Source: a virus
Direction: 5' to 3' (one strand)
IMG/VR virus record: IMGVR_UViG_3300045141_000205
Location: 1 to 61,639 of that record
DNA: 61,639 bases
The notes under the pieces were generated by a model, which was not told where the DNA came from, ran no database searches, and saw only the letters and a program-made list of their open reading frames with translations. The position numbers were made by a program, and so were the translations under genes. Shown one piece after another: positions 26,694-34,286 of the stretch (positions are counted from its first letter, which is position 1; every line of letters starts with the position of its first letter).

Positions 26694-27349
26694 CAGGCGT
26701 CCGTGAAGATCACTTGGCACTTGATCCCGGTGAACATGATCGCGTCGTTGGTCCTGGCACCGGTGGACACCCTGACCTGGATGGTGACGGGCGAGCCCTT
26801 GGCCAGGCCACCCCGGTATCCGAAGAACGGGCACATCAGGGCCACCATGCCGGAGGCCCCGTTACCCGCGTCGCCGAAGCGCACCGTGCTCGTGTCATCG
26901 GCAGTCAGATCGGCGTCGAGGCCGTTGATGAAGGGCTTGTACAGCACATCCTGGGCGAGCCCCGTCTGCTGCGACAGCCGGGCCGTCCCCATGATGACGA
27001 TGCCTCCGGCCCGGGGCATGGTGAGCGTCCACGGGCTTGCCGGGTAGTACTTCGAGACGTTCTTGGGTACCGAGTCGTACCCCGTGTAGGAGAAGTAAGT
27101 GGTGAAGGCGTACTGGCGCAGCGGCACCCAGGATGTGCCCTCGCTGGCCACCAGGCTCCGGTCGGCGACCTGGTAGAGCAGCATGCCGCCCCTGGTGGCG
27201 TCGGTCAGTGGCCTGCCGGTGGCGCCGGGCACGATCTGGACCCCGGGGAAGTTGTCCAGGATTCCCCAGTTGGTCTCGAAGTCCGTGCGCTTGAAGGCCT
27301 CGTAGCCATAGGGCTTGAGCAACTTGAGTCGGGTGGTGGTATCCGGCAT
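26693..27349 (-). CDS. Tail fibre or baseplate protein, first gene of the baseplate unit
   Basis: A 218-aa protein starts at an ATG after GAGAGGA. It opens MPDTTTRLKLLKPYGYEAFK with DFETNWGILDNFP. This 'T-x-L-x-L-x-K-P ... N-W' opening is common at the start of phage fibre proteins that dock on a baseplate. The rest is beta-rich with VTIQVRVSTGARTN near the end. It follows copy 10 of the 36-bp element. Confidence 0.8.
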   Translation of the reverse strand: MPDTTTRLKLLKPYGYEAFKRTDFETNWGILDNFPGVQIVPGATGRPLTDATRGGMLLYQVADRSLVASEGTSWVPLRQYAFTTYFSYTGYDSVPKNVSKYYPASPWTLTMPRAGGIVIMGTARLSQQTGLAQDVLYKPFINGLDADLTADDTSTVRFGDAGNGASGMVALMCPFFGYRGGLAKGSPVTIQVRVSTGARTNDAIMFTGIKCQVIFTDA

Positions 27350-27372
27350 AGCGATCCTCTCGGGCGGGTCCT

Positions 27373-27408
27373 CATCCCTTCGTGGCCCTCAGGCAGCCCT
27401 CGACAGCA
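27373..27408 (-). repeat. 36-bp unit-start element, copy 10 (overlaps end of WhiB-like gene)
   Basis: The coding strand reads TGCTGTC, 20 bases, GAAGGGATG. TGCTGTC lies inside the last codons of the WhiB-like gene (Leu-Leu-Ser), and the TGA of the internal CTGAG block is that gene's stop codon. The element therefore overlaps coding sequence and still keeps its spacing. Confidence 0.85.
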
Positions 27409-27706
27409 GAGCCTCTCTGGCCTCGATCTCCTTCTTGTGCCGCCTGCGCATCTTGGCCTGTTGGCTGGGCGTCATGCCAGCCCGCATCCCGTACCTGTCC
27501 GGGTGCACCATGGCATCCCAGAAGCACTCCTCCTGGACCGGGCAGCCCCGGCAGACCTGCCGCACCCGTTCCTGGCGGAACTGGGTGTTCCTGCGCAGCA
27601 GAGCCGCTCTCTCCTTGCTCCGGTCCGAGTCGGTGCTCCAGCCCTCGGTGAAGAACAGGTCCGGGTCGTACTTACGGCAGGCGCTCTGGTCCATCCACTC
27701 CTTCAT
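27389..27706 (-). CDS. WhiB-family iron-sulfur transcription regulator
   Basis: The ATG after GGAGGTGA gives 105 aa; an upstream in-frame start is not supported by spacing. Four cysteines fit the WhiB pattern: C10, then C52-x2-C55-x5-C61 within QVCRGCPVQEECFWDAM. They should hold a [4Fe-4S] cluster. The usual G-[IV]-W-G-G turn is replaced by YGMRAG, as seen in some divergent phage members. The C-terminus is strongly basic (MRRRHKKEIEAREA), as in WhiB DNA contacts. Phage WhiB-like proteins can down-regulate host whiB genes or bind the host sigma factor. The gene has its own element and an upstream hairpin, so it may be transcribed separately. Confidence 0.9.
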   Translation of the reverse strand: MKEWMDQSACRKYDPDLFFTEGWSTDSDRSKERAALLRRNTQFRQERVRQVCRGCPVQEECFWDAMVHPDRYGMRAGMTPSQQAKMRRRHKKEIEAREALLSRAA

Positions 27707-27717
27707 GACGTCACCTC

Positions 27718-27753
27718 CACCCTTTCGGAGCGGAGAGACTGCCCCCGACAGCA
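27718..27753 (-). repeat. 36-bp unit-start element, copy 9 (before WhiB-like gene)
   Basis: The coding strand reads TGCTGTC, 20 bases, GAAAGGGTG, followed by GGAGGTGA and the ATG. The central CTGAG block is not conserved here. The first four bases, TGCT, are also the end of the preceding hairpin stem. Confidence 0.8.
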
Positions 27754-27793
27754 CGAGGCCCCCACCGCAGTCGAGAGATGGGGGCCTCGTGCT
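27750..27793 (-). terminator. Perfect 15-bp hairpin after the Fn3-like gene
   Basis: The arms at 27750-27764 and 27779-27793 are perfectly complementary and GC-rich (core GAGGCCCCC), with a 14-base loop. It lies just after the stop at 27806. No T-run follows, so termination is inferred from stem strength and position; it could also protect the 3' end of the RNA. Confidence 0.7.
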
Positions 27794-27805
27794 CCTTGGG
27801 AAGGA

Positions 27806-29053
27806 TCAGATGGGCGTAGCCGCCGTCGAGGTCCTGGACGCACCAGGTCCCCGGTTGCTCAACGGGGTCACGGTGGCCGTGGTCGAAACCTTGGCCTGGC
27901 CGGTGAAGGTGGTGGTGAGCACCGTGCCCAGGGTCACCTTGGCGCCGTTGGACAGGGTGACCTTGTAGCCGGTGACCGGGACCGGTGGGGTCTTGGCCGC
28001 AGGTGCGGTCCAGTCGACCTTGAGTTCGCCCCCGACCGCCGTGGCCGCAGCAGCGATGGTGGCCACCTGGTTCGGACCGTCCGTCGTGCCGTCCGGGTTG
28101 TACTGCGGGTTCGGGTCCACGACGGCGGTGCTCGCAGGCCTCGTGGCATGCGTGCCGTCCAACTCGTAGCGGTCGTTGACCGTGTCGAACGGCTTGGGCA
28201 CGACCTCTGCCGACCACGGCGAGTAGGCGCTGGAGCCGTTGTCGTTGAGCGCCGAGACCCGGAAAACGTAGGTCTCGCTGGGGGTCAGCGTCCCCATCAC
28301 CACCGAGGTGGTCGCCGGTGCCGCAGCGGTGGCTCTCGGTGCCCACTCGGTCCCGACGGAGTAGACCTTGGCACCCGCACCAGGGGTCTTCGTGGTCGCG
28401 ACCCGAGCGCACTCCACCCGGTAGCCGGTGATCTTGGCGTTCACCGGGTCCGTCACCTGGGCGAAGGTCACCGTCACCGTCAACGGCGCCGTGACCGCCA
28501 CGGTCGGCGCTGCCGGAGCCACCGTCGGTGCGTTGTTGGAGGTGGTCCTGAGCACGACCTGCTGGTTCACCGTGTCCAAGGTGCCGGACATCTTCTGGTT
28601 GAGGTCGGGCCGTGGCAGGCCGTCGGAGATCGGACGATCGGTCCAGGTGGTGTCGAGGTTGGTGCCCGAAGGCCCCAGGCTGGAGACCCGGTAGGACGGG
28701 TTGGCCTGCACGATCGGACCACCGGAGAGAGTGGTGTCGGTGGTGCCGGTCATCATCAGCGCCGGGTCAGTCTCGCTCATGGGTGCCCGGTAGGCCCTAC
28801 CGGCGCCACCGACCCCCTCGGTGTCGAACGGGGTGCTCGGAGCCGATGGCGGGTTGTAGTTGCCCGGGCCGGTGCTGACCGGAGAGCCCCCGGCCAGCCT
28901 CTGCCCGGTCCCCTCGGTCTCCCTCTCGCCGTCGTAGAGGAAGGCTCCGCTCTTGTCCTTGGTTCGTACCTGATCCTGGGTGTAGGCCGCCGCGCCGAGG
29001 CCGCCCACCACCCCGGTGGTGTCGGTGGTGCCGGTGATGTCAGTCGCAGCCAT
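27806..29053 (-). CDS. Structural-region protein with two fibronectin-type-III-like domains
   Basis: A 415-aa protein starts at an ATG after AGGAGTG. The first 170 residues are Gly/Thr/Pro-rich and probably flexible. Two Fn3-like domains follow: about 180-285 (VTFAQVTDPVNAKITGYRVE ... ETYVFRVSALNDNGSSAYS) and about 335-410 (KVDWTAPAA ... VTGYKVTLSNG ... TVTPLSNRGPGA). Fn3 domains are common on phage capsids and tails, where they are thought to bind carbohydrate weakly. It follows the acidic 278-aa protein and is closed by a strong hairpin. It may be a head fibre or outer capsid protein. Confidence 0.82.
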   Translation of the reverse strand: MAATDITGTTDTTGVVGGLGAAAYTQDQVRTKDKSGAFLYDGERETEGTGQRLAGGSPVSTGPGNYNPPSAPSTPFDTEGVGGAGRAYRAPMSETDPALMMTGTTDTTLSGGPIVQANPSYRVSSLGPSGTNLDTTWTDRPISDGLPRPDLNQKMSGTLDTVNQQVVLRTTSNNAPTVAPAAPTVAVTAPLTVTVTFAQVTDPVNAKITGYRVECARVATTKTPGAGAKVYSVGTEWAPRATAAAPATTSVVMGTLTPSETYVFRVSALNDNGSSAYSPWSAEVVPKPFDTVNDRYELDGTHATRPASTAVVDPNPQYNPDGTTDGPNQVATIAAAATAVGGELKVDWTAPAAKTPPVPVTGYKVTLSNGAKVTLGTVLTTTFTGQAKVSTTATVTPLSNRGPGASRTSTAATPI

Positions 29054-29065
29054 GTGCCTGCACTC

Positions 29066-29902
29066 CTAGCCGTTGAAGGATTCGAGCCACGAGACCAGTG
29101 TGCTCCTGTTCCTGCCTGCCTCCTCGGCAGCAAGAACCGTCTCGACAGAGTCGGGGAAGGCCTCGACGTGAGACTTGACCTCATCCACCGTGTAGTCCCC
29201 GGGGTCGTACGGAGAGTCCGCAGAGGCCTCGTCATCAGGAGTCTCGTCGGTGGTGATCGTGCCGGTGACTTCACCGGTGACCTGGCCGGTGAAGGTCTCC
29301 TCGGCAGGAGCACCCTCGGGGTCGGTCCCCTCAGCGGGAGCACCCTCGGGGTCGATCTCCTCACCAGGAGCATCCTCGGCCACGATCGGCTGCCGCATGG
29401 CCTCGTCGCCCTCGACGCCCGCGTCGACTTCCTCGTCGTCGAGGGGCTCGGAGACCGCAGGGATGCCGGGCTCCGTCGGTGGCGGCTGGTTGATGATGTT
29501 CTCGGCGGCATAGACCGCGTGAGCCTCGGTGTCCTCCTCGTACGGAGTGACCTCGGCAGGGTTGGGGTCCGGCTCGGCGTCCTCGCTGTCGGAGGCCAGT
29601 TCCTCCTTGTGCGCATCCACCCGGTCCTGGATCTCCAGCGGGTCGCCGTAGGCCGGGTTCAGGCTGCCGTCGTCCTTGTACACCCCGAACGTGGCATCCG
29701 GGACGTCCTCCGCCCGCTCCTCGTCGGTCTCGTACTCGCTCTCGTACTCGGTCGACTCCTCGGACGTGGCCTCCGGGACATCCTGCGCCCGCTCCTCGTC
29801 GGTCTCGTACTCGGTCGACTCCCCGAGGGTGGGCGCATCCGGGGTGGGCTCGTCGGTGTTGTCCGGGGTGGGCTCGTCGGTGTTGTCCGGGTTCTTGACC
29901 AT
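29066..29902 (-). CDS. Highly acidic repeat protein with helical C-terminus
   Basis: A 278-aa protein. The first 230 residues are dominated by Glu, Asp, Pro and Thr, with internal repeats (NTDEPTPD twice; STEYETDEERAQDVP and a variant; DPEGAPAE twice; VTGEVTGTI). The last 45 residues are a compact helical segment (YTVDEVKSHVEAFPDSVETV ... TLVSWLESF), the only folded-looking part. Its location between capsid and tail genes suggests a virion protein whose acidic stretch acts as a spacer or DNA mimic. Neither role is shown by sequence. Confidence 0.78.
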   Translation of the reverse strand: MVKNPDNTDEPTPDNTDEPTPDAPTLGESTEYETDEERAQDVPEATSEESTEYESEYETDEERAEDVPDATFGVYKDDGSLNPAYGDPLEIQDRVDAHKEELASDSEDAEPDPNPAEVTPYEEDTEAHAVYAAENIINQPPPTEPGIPAVSEPLDDEEVDAGVEGDEAMRQPIVAEDAPGEEIDPEGAPAEGTDPEGAPAEETFTGQVTGEVTGTITTDETPDDEASADSPYDPGDYTVDEVKSHVEAFPDSVETVLAAEEAGRNRSTLVSWLESFNG

Positions 29903-29929
29903 GGTGAGGCTCTCTTTCGTGGTGGCGGG

Positions 29930-30475
29930 CTACTGGTTCTGACGCTCGGGACTGCCCATGGTGACTCTGGTCCACTTCTTGACGTTCACGGTGCCCTGCT
30001 GCTCCTCCGACGGGATGTACTGCGGGGCCAGGGATGCGTGGGTGGGGCACAGTGGCGGCTTGTCGTTCTTGGTCTTCTCCCGGACCATCACGTCGGCCCC
30101 GCACTGACCCTGGCCACGGCCATCAGGGCCGATGCAGGGCAGCACCACCATGTCGTTGCCCTGGGGCTTCTCGATCGTTGCGGCGATGGCCTGGCCGTCG
30201 CTGTTGACGCGGGCTCGGAAGGCAGCGTTCTGACGCTCGATGGCGGCGTTGAGGTCGGGGTTGTCGTCAGGGTTCTCGATGACGATCACGCCCCGGTTGA
30301 TCAACTTGATGAAGGCGACCGACGCTGCGACCGACTCCGGCACGATCTGGACATCGTTGCCGGTCGAGTCGTTGGCACCAGCCCACTCCACGTACTCAGA
30401 CCCCTTCGGGTCCGAGGACAGCACAACCACACGGGGCTCCGTGTTTCGTGCTACCACCTGCGTCGTCAACTGCAT
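29930..30475 (-). CDS. Structural-region protein with three cysteines and basic tail
   Basis: A 181-aa protein starts at an ATG after GAGGAGG. The first 70 residues look like a beta/alpha domain (VVARNTEPRVVVLSSDP ... FIKLINRGVIVIENPDDNP). A helical middle is followed by a cysteine region, C-I-G-P-D-G-R-G-Q-G-Q-C then P-L-C-P-T-H, which could bind zinc with the histidine. It heads a unit preceded by copy 8 of the 36-bp element. I do not recognise it. Confidence 0.77.
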   Translation of the reverse strand: MQLTTQVVARNTEPRVVVLSSDPKGSEYVEWAGANDSTGNDVQIVPESVAASVAFIKLINRGVIVIENPDDNPDLNAAIERQNAAFRARVNSDGQAIAATIEKPQGNDMVVLPCIGPDGRGQGQCGADVMVREKTKNDKPPLCPTHASLAPQYIPSEEQQGTVNVKKWTRVTMGSPERQNQ

Positions 30476-30504
30476 GGGAGCCTCCTCAAGGCTGATTGTC
30501 GTTC

Positions 30505-30540
30505 CACCCCTTCCCAGGGCTCAGCCAGCCTCAGACAGCA
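30505..30540 (-). repeat. 36-bp unit-start element, copy 8
   Basis: The coding strand reads TGCTGTC, 20 bases including CTGAG, GAAGGGGTG. It starts one base after the stop of the collagen-like exported protein and lies 29 bases before the ATG of the 181-aa protein. Confidence 0.85.
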
Positions 30541-31155
30541 TCACTGCCCGTCCTGCACACACACCTCGATGAACAAGTCCCGGTCGATCGGGGCTCGCTG
30601 GTGGACGGCCACCACCTGGAAGGTGAAGCCCGGTGAGCAGGCACCCGGGGGTGTGCTGGGACCCGCTGGACCTGGTGGGCCTGGTGAACCGGGGGGTCCC
30701 TGCTGGCCGGGTTGACCCGGTTGTCCATCCTTACCGGCATGCCCTGGAACCCCACGCGGTCCGCGTCTGCCGTCCTGGCCCGGCTTTCCCGGTGGACCCT
30801 GTTCTCCGCGCTGGCCTTGCTGGCCATTGCTGCCTGGCTGGCCTGGGCCACCTTGCGGCCCCTGGACTCCTGGGACACCCTGCTGTCCTGGCTGGCCATT
30901 GGCGCCGTTGCCACCATCGGCTCCATCGCGACCTGGCTTACCTGGCTGGCCTGGGACACCCTGCGGGCCAGGCGGGCCAGGCGGTCCGGAGGGTCCTGAG
31001 GGTCCGGGAACCGGTGATGGTGACGTGGAGGGTGGGGATACCGACGAGTCCGCGTGTGCCACCAGGACCGGGATCATCAGCGCCCCGGCGAACGAGACAG
31101 CGGTCAGCACACCGGCCACGGTGTAGCCGACGACGGGGTTCGACGTGATTCTCAT
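30541..31155 (-). CDS. Exported or membrane-anchored collagen-like protein
   Basis: A 204-aa protein starts by an ATGA overlap with the upstream gene. An N-terminal hydrophobic segment (about 9-34, [20 protein letters not shown] then VLVAHA) resembles a signal peptide, with a likely cleavage after AHA; a membrane anchor is the alternative. A Ser/Pro linker leads to about 110 residues of Gly-X-Y collagen repeats, then a 30-residue C-terminal domain with two cysteines ([11 protein letters not shown] ... [10 protein letters not shown]). A secretion signal is unusual for a virion fibre, so it may act at the host envelope. Confidence 0.85.
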   Translation of the reverse strand: MRITSNPVVGYTVAGVLTAVSFAGALMIPVLVAHADSSVSPPSTSPSPVPGPSGPSGPPGPPGPQGVPGQPGKPGRDGADGGNGANGQPGQQGVPGVQGPQGGPGQPGSNGQQGQRGEQGPPGKPGQDGRRGPRGVPGHAGKDGQPGQPGQQGPPGSPGPPGPAGPSTPPGACSPGFTFQVVAVHQRAPIDRDLFIEVCVQDGQ

Positions 31156-31469
31156 GGGTGCGTGGGTGGTGGAGGAGGAGGCTCCTCCTCAGAGTTCTTC
31201 CTGGACGTCATCTCGGTACGCCCGGCCAGGAACCCGGCGATCACACCGATCATCGTGTTGATGATCCCGGTGATCCGGGAGACCCACAACGACAGGTCCT
31301 TGTTCGGGTGCACGAACGCGATGATCGCCACGACCAGCCCGGAGGCGATCAACGAGAAGCAGACGGTGAGCGTCAGCGACAGGATCAAGATGTCGCCGGT
31401 AGGCCGGGCGAACATGACCTCCCAGAGCCTTGGACGACGTGAGGACCTCCGAGGGGTCCTCCGAGTCAT
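31152..31469 (-). CDS. Two-helix membrane protein, candidate holin
   Basis: The start chosen is the ATG overlapping the stop of the 30-aa gene (CCATGACTC), giving 105 aa. The N-terminus is very basic ([14 protein letters not shown]). Two membrane segments follow, about 25-52 ([20 protein letters not shown]) and 61-80 ([19 protein letters not shown]). The tail is charged then Pro-rich. Basic N-terminus, two membrane helices and a charged tail fit a class II-type holin, but no endolysin is adjacent. A membrane-bound virion or assembly factor is equally possible. Confidence 0.75.
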   Translation of the reverse strand: MTRRTPRRSSRRPRLWEVMFARPTGDILILSLTLTVCFSLIASGLVVAIIAFVHPNKDLSLWVSRITGIINTMIGVIAGFLAGRTEMTSRKNSEEEPPPPPPTHP

Positions 31470-31558
31470 GGGCGTCGGTGAGCGTACGGGAAGATCAGCA
31501 GCAGCAGGATCACGATCTGGAGCACCAGGATGATCCAGGTCAGGGTCTTCACGTCCAT
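31466..31558 (-). CDS. 30-aa single-pass membrane microprotein
   Basis: An ATG six bases after AAGGAGG opens a 30-codon frame: MDVKTLTWIILVLQ, then a strongly hydrophobic stretch (IVILLLLIFPYA) and a basic HRRP end. Its stop overlaps the next ATG by ATGA. The strong ribosome binding site, coupled stop-start and transmembrane composition argue that it is real. It is the first gene after copy 7 of the 36-bp element. It may pair with the following two-helix protein, as holin and antiholin or membrane partners do. Confidence 0.7.
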   Translation of the reverse strand: MDVKTLTWIILVLQIVILLLLIFPYAHRRP

Positions 31559-31574
31559 GGGGTCCTCCTTCCCT

Positions 31575-31610
31575 CACTCCTTCACGGGCCTCCGCCCCCC
31601 ACAGACAGCA
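31575..31610 (-). repeat. 36-bp unit-start element, copy 7 (after capsid gene)
   Basis: The coding strand reads TGCTGTC, 20 bases, GAAGGAGTG. Its first two bases lie in the stem of the hairpin that follows the capsid gene, so terminator and element are fused. Confidence 0.82.
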
Positions 31611-31639
31611 AGAGGCCCCCTGTAGTCGGGGGCCTCTTG
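31609..31639 (-). terminator. Perfect 12-bp hairpin after the major capsid gene
   Basis: The arms at 31609-31620 and 31628-31639 (core GAGGCCCCC) pair perfectly around a 7-base loop, 11 bases after the capsid stop. Strong termination after the capsid gene is common in phages. No T-run follows the stem on the coding strand. Confidence 0.72.
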
Positions 31640-31650
31640 ACTGATCTGGG

Positions 31651-32637
31651 TCAGGACTTGGTGATCGTCGCGATCCCCCGGGGGTTCAGGATGGCCATGG
31701 TCACCATCTCGTCGAACACCCAGCCCTTCCAGAAGGCCTCGACCATGTGGTTCTCCTCGACATCGAGGGAGTAGAGCACCGGGAAGACGCCGAGGAAGTT
31801 CGGCTCGGGGGTGAGGAAGACCTTGCCCTGCGGGACGATGATGCTCCGCTGGATCTGGAACTCACCGAACGAGGTGATGGTCTCGCCCGCGACCACACGG
31901 TCCTTGAAGGCCCAGCCGGTCTGGTTGATGTCCCAGCGGTACAGGTCGCGGAAGTCGAACGGGTTGATCAGGATGCGGGCCGACTGGAGTTCGTGCAGGT
32001 CGGTCATCGCCACGGCGCTGTAGAGGGCGCCCGGCGTGAGGTAGCCCGAGGCCTCCAGGATGTCGTGGTTGGGAGTGACGACGTGGTCTGGCCGGGTGGA
32101 GTAGTCGGTGGCCGCCGCCTGGAGGATCACCAGGAGCCGCGAGTCCTCCTGCTTGAGGATCGCCTGCTTGGTCTCGTCCTGAGCCTGCTCGACCGCGTTG
32201 ATCCGGAGGTAGAACAGGTCCTCCTTGCGGATCGCCGGACGCGAGGCGATGCGGAAGAACCGCACCGGGACGCGCTTGCCCTCGAACGGGGTCACGCGGA
32301 CCTCGCCCTCGGTGCCGGACATGATGTAGGCCTGGCCGAGGTCGTCCCACACGTCGTACTCGACCGGGGTGCCCGGGGTCACCGGGTCCTCGACGAGCAC
32401 GTTGCGCGTGATGCCCTGGTAGCGCAGTTTGAGTTGGATCGGGCCGACCATGCCGACGCCGAGCCGCTTGATGCCGTTCACCTCGTCCTGGAGGACGAGC
32501 GCCATCTTGCGGACCTTGGCCTCGTGGGTCAGGGTCGACCCCTTCTCGCGGCGCTCGATGATCGAGGCCACGTAGTCATCGGACTTCTTGGCGATCCGGC
32601 CACGGAGAGCCCCGCCCGCCAGTGTCATCTGCGACAT
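31651..32637 (-). CDS. Major capsid protein
   Basis: The start chosen is the ATG after AGGAG (MSQMTLAGGALRGRIAKKSD), giving 328 aa; the longer frame upstream is a shadow of the decoration gene. A helical N-terminus, an extended stretch with GPIQLKLRYQGITRNVLVED, and a C-terminal domain (ILINPFDFRDLYRWDINQTG ... VFLTPEPNFLGVFPVLYSLD) fit the HK97-fold order of N-arm, E-loop, P-domain and A-domain, though I cannot place each by homology. It lies directly after the decoration gene and downstream of the candidate scaffold and protease, and is followed by a strong hairpin. The sequence pattern and context make this the best capsid candidate. Confidence 0.9.
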   Translation of the reverse strand: MSQMTLAGGALRGRIAKKSDDYVASIIERREKGSTLTHEAKVRKMALVLQDEVNGIKRLGVGMVGPIQLKLRYQGITRNVLVEDPVTPGTPVEYDVWDDLGQAYIMSGTEGEVRVTPFEGKRVPVRFFRIASRPAIRKEDLFYLRINAVEQAQDETKQAILKQEDSRLLVILQAAATDYSTRPDHVVTPNHDILEASGYLTPGALYSAVAMTDLHELQSARILINPFDFRDLYRWDINQTGWAFKDRVVAGETITSFGEFQIQRSIIVPQGKVFLTPEPNFLGVFPVLYSLDVEENHMVEAFWKGWVFDEMVTMAILNPRGIATITKS

Positions 32638-32662
32638 CGCTGTGCTCCTGTTCTCTCCTGGC

Positions 32663-33187
32663 TTACGCCAGGCCGCCGATGGTGATCTTGGTAGCCGAGT
32701 TGACCTTGAGCAGCCGCCCGACCGTGGCGCCGGTGATCGCGGCTGCGGGGACCAGCAGGCCCTCCTTGCCAGCCGTCGCACCGGCGTTCACGTACTGCGC
32801 GGTGGTGCCGGTCGGCTGGGTCCAGGTGGCCGAGGTGTCGAACGCCGGGGCGAGGACCTCGGCCTCGGCGTCGGCGGCCATCACCCACACGGCGAAGGCG
32901 TTGATGCCCACGTCGAGGGGCTCGTCGATGCCGTCACCACCGACGTACAGCGCCGAGAAGCCGTACGGGACGGTCGGCGCGGTGATCGAGGGGGGTCCGG
33001 CACTGGCCTTGCCAAACAGCGAGACCAGTTCGGGGCCGGTGAGTGACATCACCATGCCGGGGAAGATGTTGACCGAGCGGTCCCAGCCGGGGTCCAGGAA
33101 GACGCTCTTGGGCGTCATCTGGGTCCAGCCGTACAGAGGCCGGAACGTCCTCTTGATGTAGGACTTCGCGAGTCGAGTACGAAGCAT
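32663..33187 (-). CDS. Candidate capsid decoration protein
   Basis: A 174-aa protein starts at an ATG after GGAGGG. It opens with a basic stretch (MLRTRLAKSYIKRTFRPLYG) and continues as a beta-rich, Ala/Gly/Thr-rich domain ending ATKITIGGLA. A small beta-rich protein immediately before the major capsid gene is the usual place for decoration or cement proteins that cover the capsid surface. There is no diagnostic motif. Copy 6 of the 36-bp element precedes it. Confidence 0.7.
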   Translation of the reverse strand: MLRTRLAKSYIKRTFRPLYGWTQMTPKSVFLDPGWDRSVNIFPGMVMSLTGPELVSLFGKASAGPPSITAPTVPYGFSALYVGGDGIDEPLDVGINAFAVWVMAADAEAEVLAPAFDTSATWTQPTGTTAQYVNAGATAGKEGLLVPAAAITGATVGRLLKVNSATKITIGGLA

Positions 33188-33248
33188 TGCGTTTCCCTCC
33201 GGGTTCAGAGATGGCCCCCGGTGATCCGGCTGCCGTGACCTGCCCTTC

Positions 33249-33284
33249 CAGCCCTTCGGAGGGCTCAGGGCGTCTCAGACAGCA
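33249..33284 (-). repeat. 36-bp unit-start element, copy 6 (before decoration/capsid genes)
   Basis: The coding strand reads TGCTGTC, 20 bases including CTGAG, GAAGGGCTG. It lies between the hairpin after the candidate scaffold gene and the ATG of the decoration gene, about 60 bases further on. Confidence 0.85.
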
Positions 33285-33306
33285 ACCCAGGCCTGAGAAC
33301 ATGACG

Positions 33307-33345
33307 AAACCCCCTCCGGAGTGGGGGAGAAACCGGAGGGGGTTT
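33307..33345 (-). terminator. Hairpin terminator after the candidate scaffold gene
   Basis: The arms at 33307-33319 and 33333-33345 form a perfect 13-bp stem with a 13-base loop. On the minus strand the stem ends GGGGGTTT, so a short T-run closes it. It lies 60 bases past the stop at 33405. The 217-base gap 33188-33404 otherwise holds only the 36-bp element. Confidence 0.78.
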
Positions 33346-33404
33346 GCGCCAACAGACCCGGATGGAGAAGAGGGAGAGCCACCTGCCCCGCCCCACCCGG
33401 AGAC

Positions 33405-34241
33405 CTACGACAGGAACAGGTCGGCGTCCCTGGTGTCATCATCCACGGCACTGACCCCGGCCTCAGTCGTGAGCCCCTCGCCACTGACCAGGGACGGGGT
33501 GGTGCGCTGTACGGAGGCCGAGCGGGGCACCGCCGCAGTCGGGCGCTGAGTGCGCCTGGAGGCGGCCTTCATCACACCGGACAGGGTGGTGATCTCCTGC
33601 TCGATTGCCCCGGTGGAGAGGCCCTGGTCGCCCTCGATGGTGGCTGCCACCGAGAGTTCCTCACCTGAGGCGGTGCCCGCCTGGAGCCGCAGTTTGGCCA
33701 GCCGGATGGAGGCCATCGTGCGGTTGGACGCCTGGGCCTGTGATCCCTGGGCGTCCGGCCCCAGGGTCCACGGGTAAGCGCGCTGGGGGTTCATCGGGTC
33801 ACCGACACGCACGTCGACCTCGGTGCGGGTCTGGTCGTTCGGGACGTGGGTCTGGGTGCCCTCGATCGGGGCCTGCACGTCCACCAGGTCGGTGTAGGGA
33901 GCCGTCGGCAGGGTGGCGCCGGGGTCCATCGGGGTGCCGGTGGCCTCGGCTGGCAGTTCCTGCACGGAGCCGGGGGTCTGGCCGGGGTTGAGCGGGCTGT
34001 CGTACGCCTCGGGAGTGGCAGCCTCCTCGGTGGTCTCCGAGGGGGCGGTGCCGCCCGGATCGGGCACCGGCTGGCCCGGGTTCTCGATGTCGGCGGCCTT
34101 GCGGAGCGCGGTGACCTGCGGGGTGATCCCGGCCACCCGTGCGATGTAGTCGATCACCAGGCCCTGAGTGGCCACAGTTCGTCGAAGTCTCTCGATGACC
34201 TGCTGCTGCTCAGCGAGTGCCTGGGGGAGTGGACGTCCCAT
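33405..34241 (-). CDS. Candidate capsid scaffolding protein
   Basis: A 278-aa protein starts at an ATG after AGAAGGAG. The first 35 residues are a likely coiled coil (ALAEQQQVIERLRRTVATQG). The middle is Pro/Thr/Glu-rich and flexible, and residues about 165-225 are helical (ASIRLAKLRLQAGTASGEEL ... ITTLSGVMKAASRR). A soluble, helical, partly disordered protein between protease and capsid genes fits a scaffold. It contains LRKAADIE and MKAASRR stretches that might be cleaved by the maturation protease. The role is inferred from position. Confidence 0.62.
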   Translation of the reverse strand: MGRPLPQALAEQQQVIERLRRTVATQGLVIDYIARVAGITPQVTALRKAADIENPGQPVPDPGGTAPSETTEEAATPEAYDSPLNPGQTPGSVQELPAEATGTPMDPGATLPTAPYTDLVDVQAPIEGTQTHVPNDQTRTEVDVRVGDPMNPQRAYPWTLGPDAQGSQAQASNRTMASIRLAKLRLQAGTASGEELSVAATIEGDQGLSTGAIEQEITTLSGVMKAASRRTQRPTAAVPRSASVQRTTPSLVSGEGLTTEAGVSAVDDDTRDADLFLS

Positions 34242-34286
34242 ACTGGATACTCCTTCTGGGTGGGCCTCGCCTCACGCAAGGCCTGT

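Noticed and set aside
26714-30715. Plus-strand open frame of over 1300 codons
   Set aside because: It lies opposite a run of well-supported minus-strand genes and is rich in Arg, Gly, Val and His, as antisense frames in GC-rich DNA usually are. It has no ribosome binding site and no recognisable domain.
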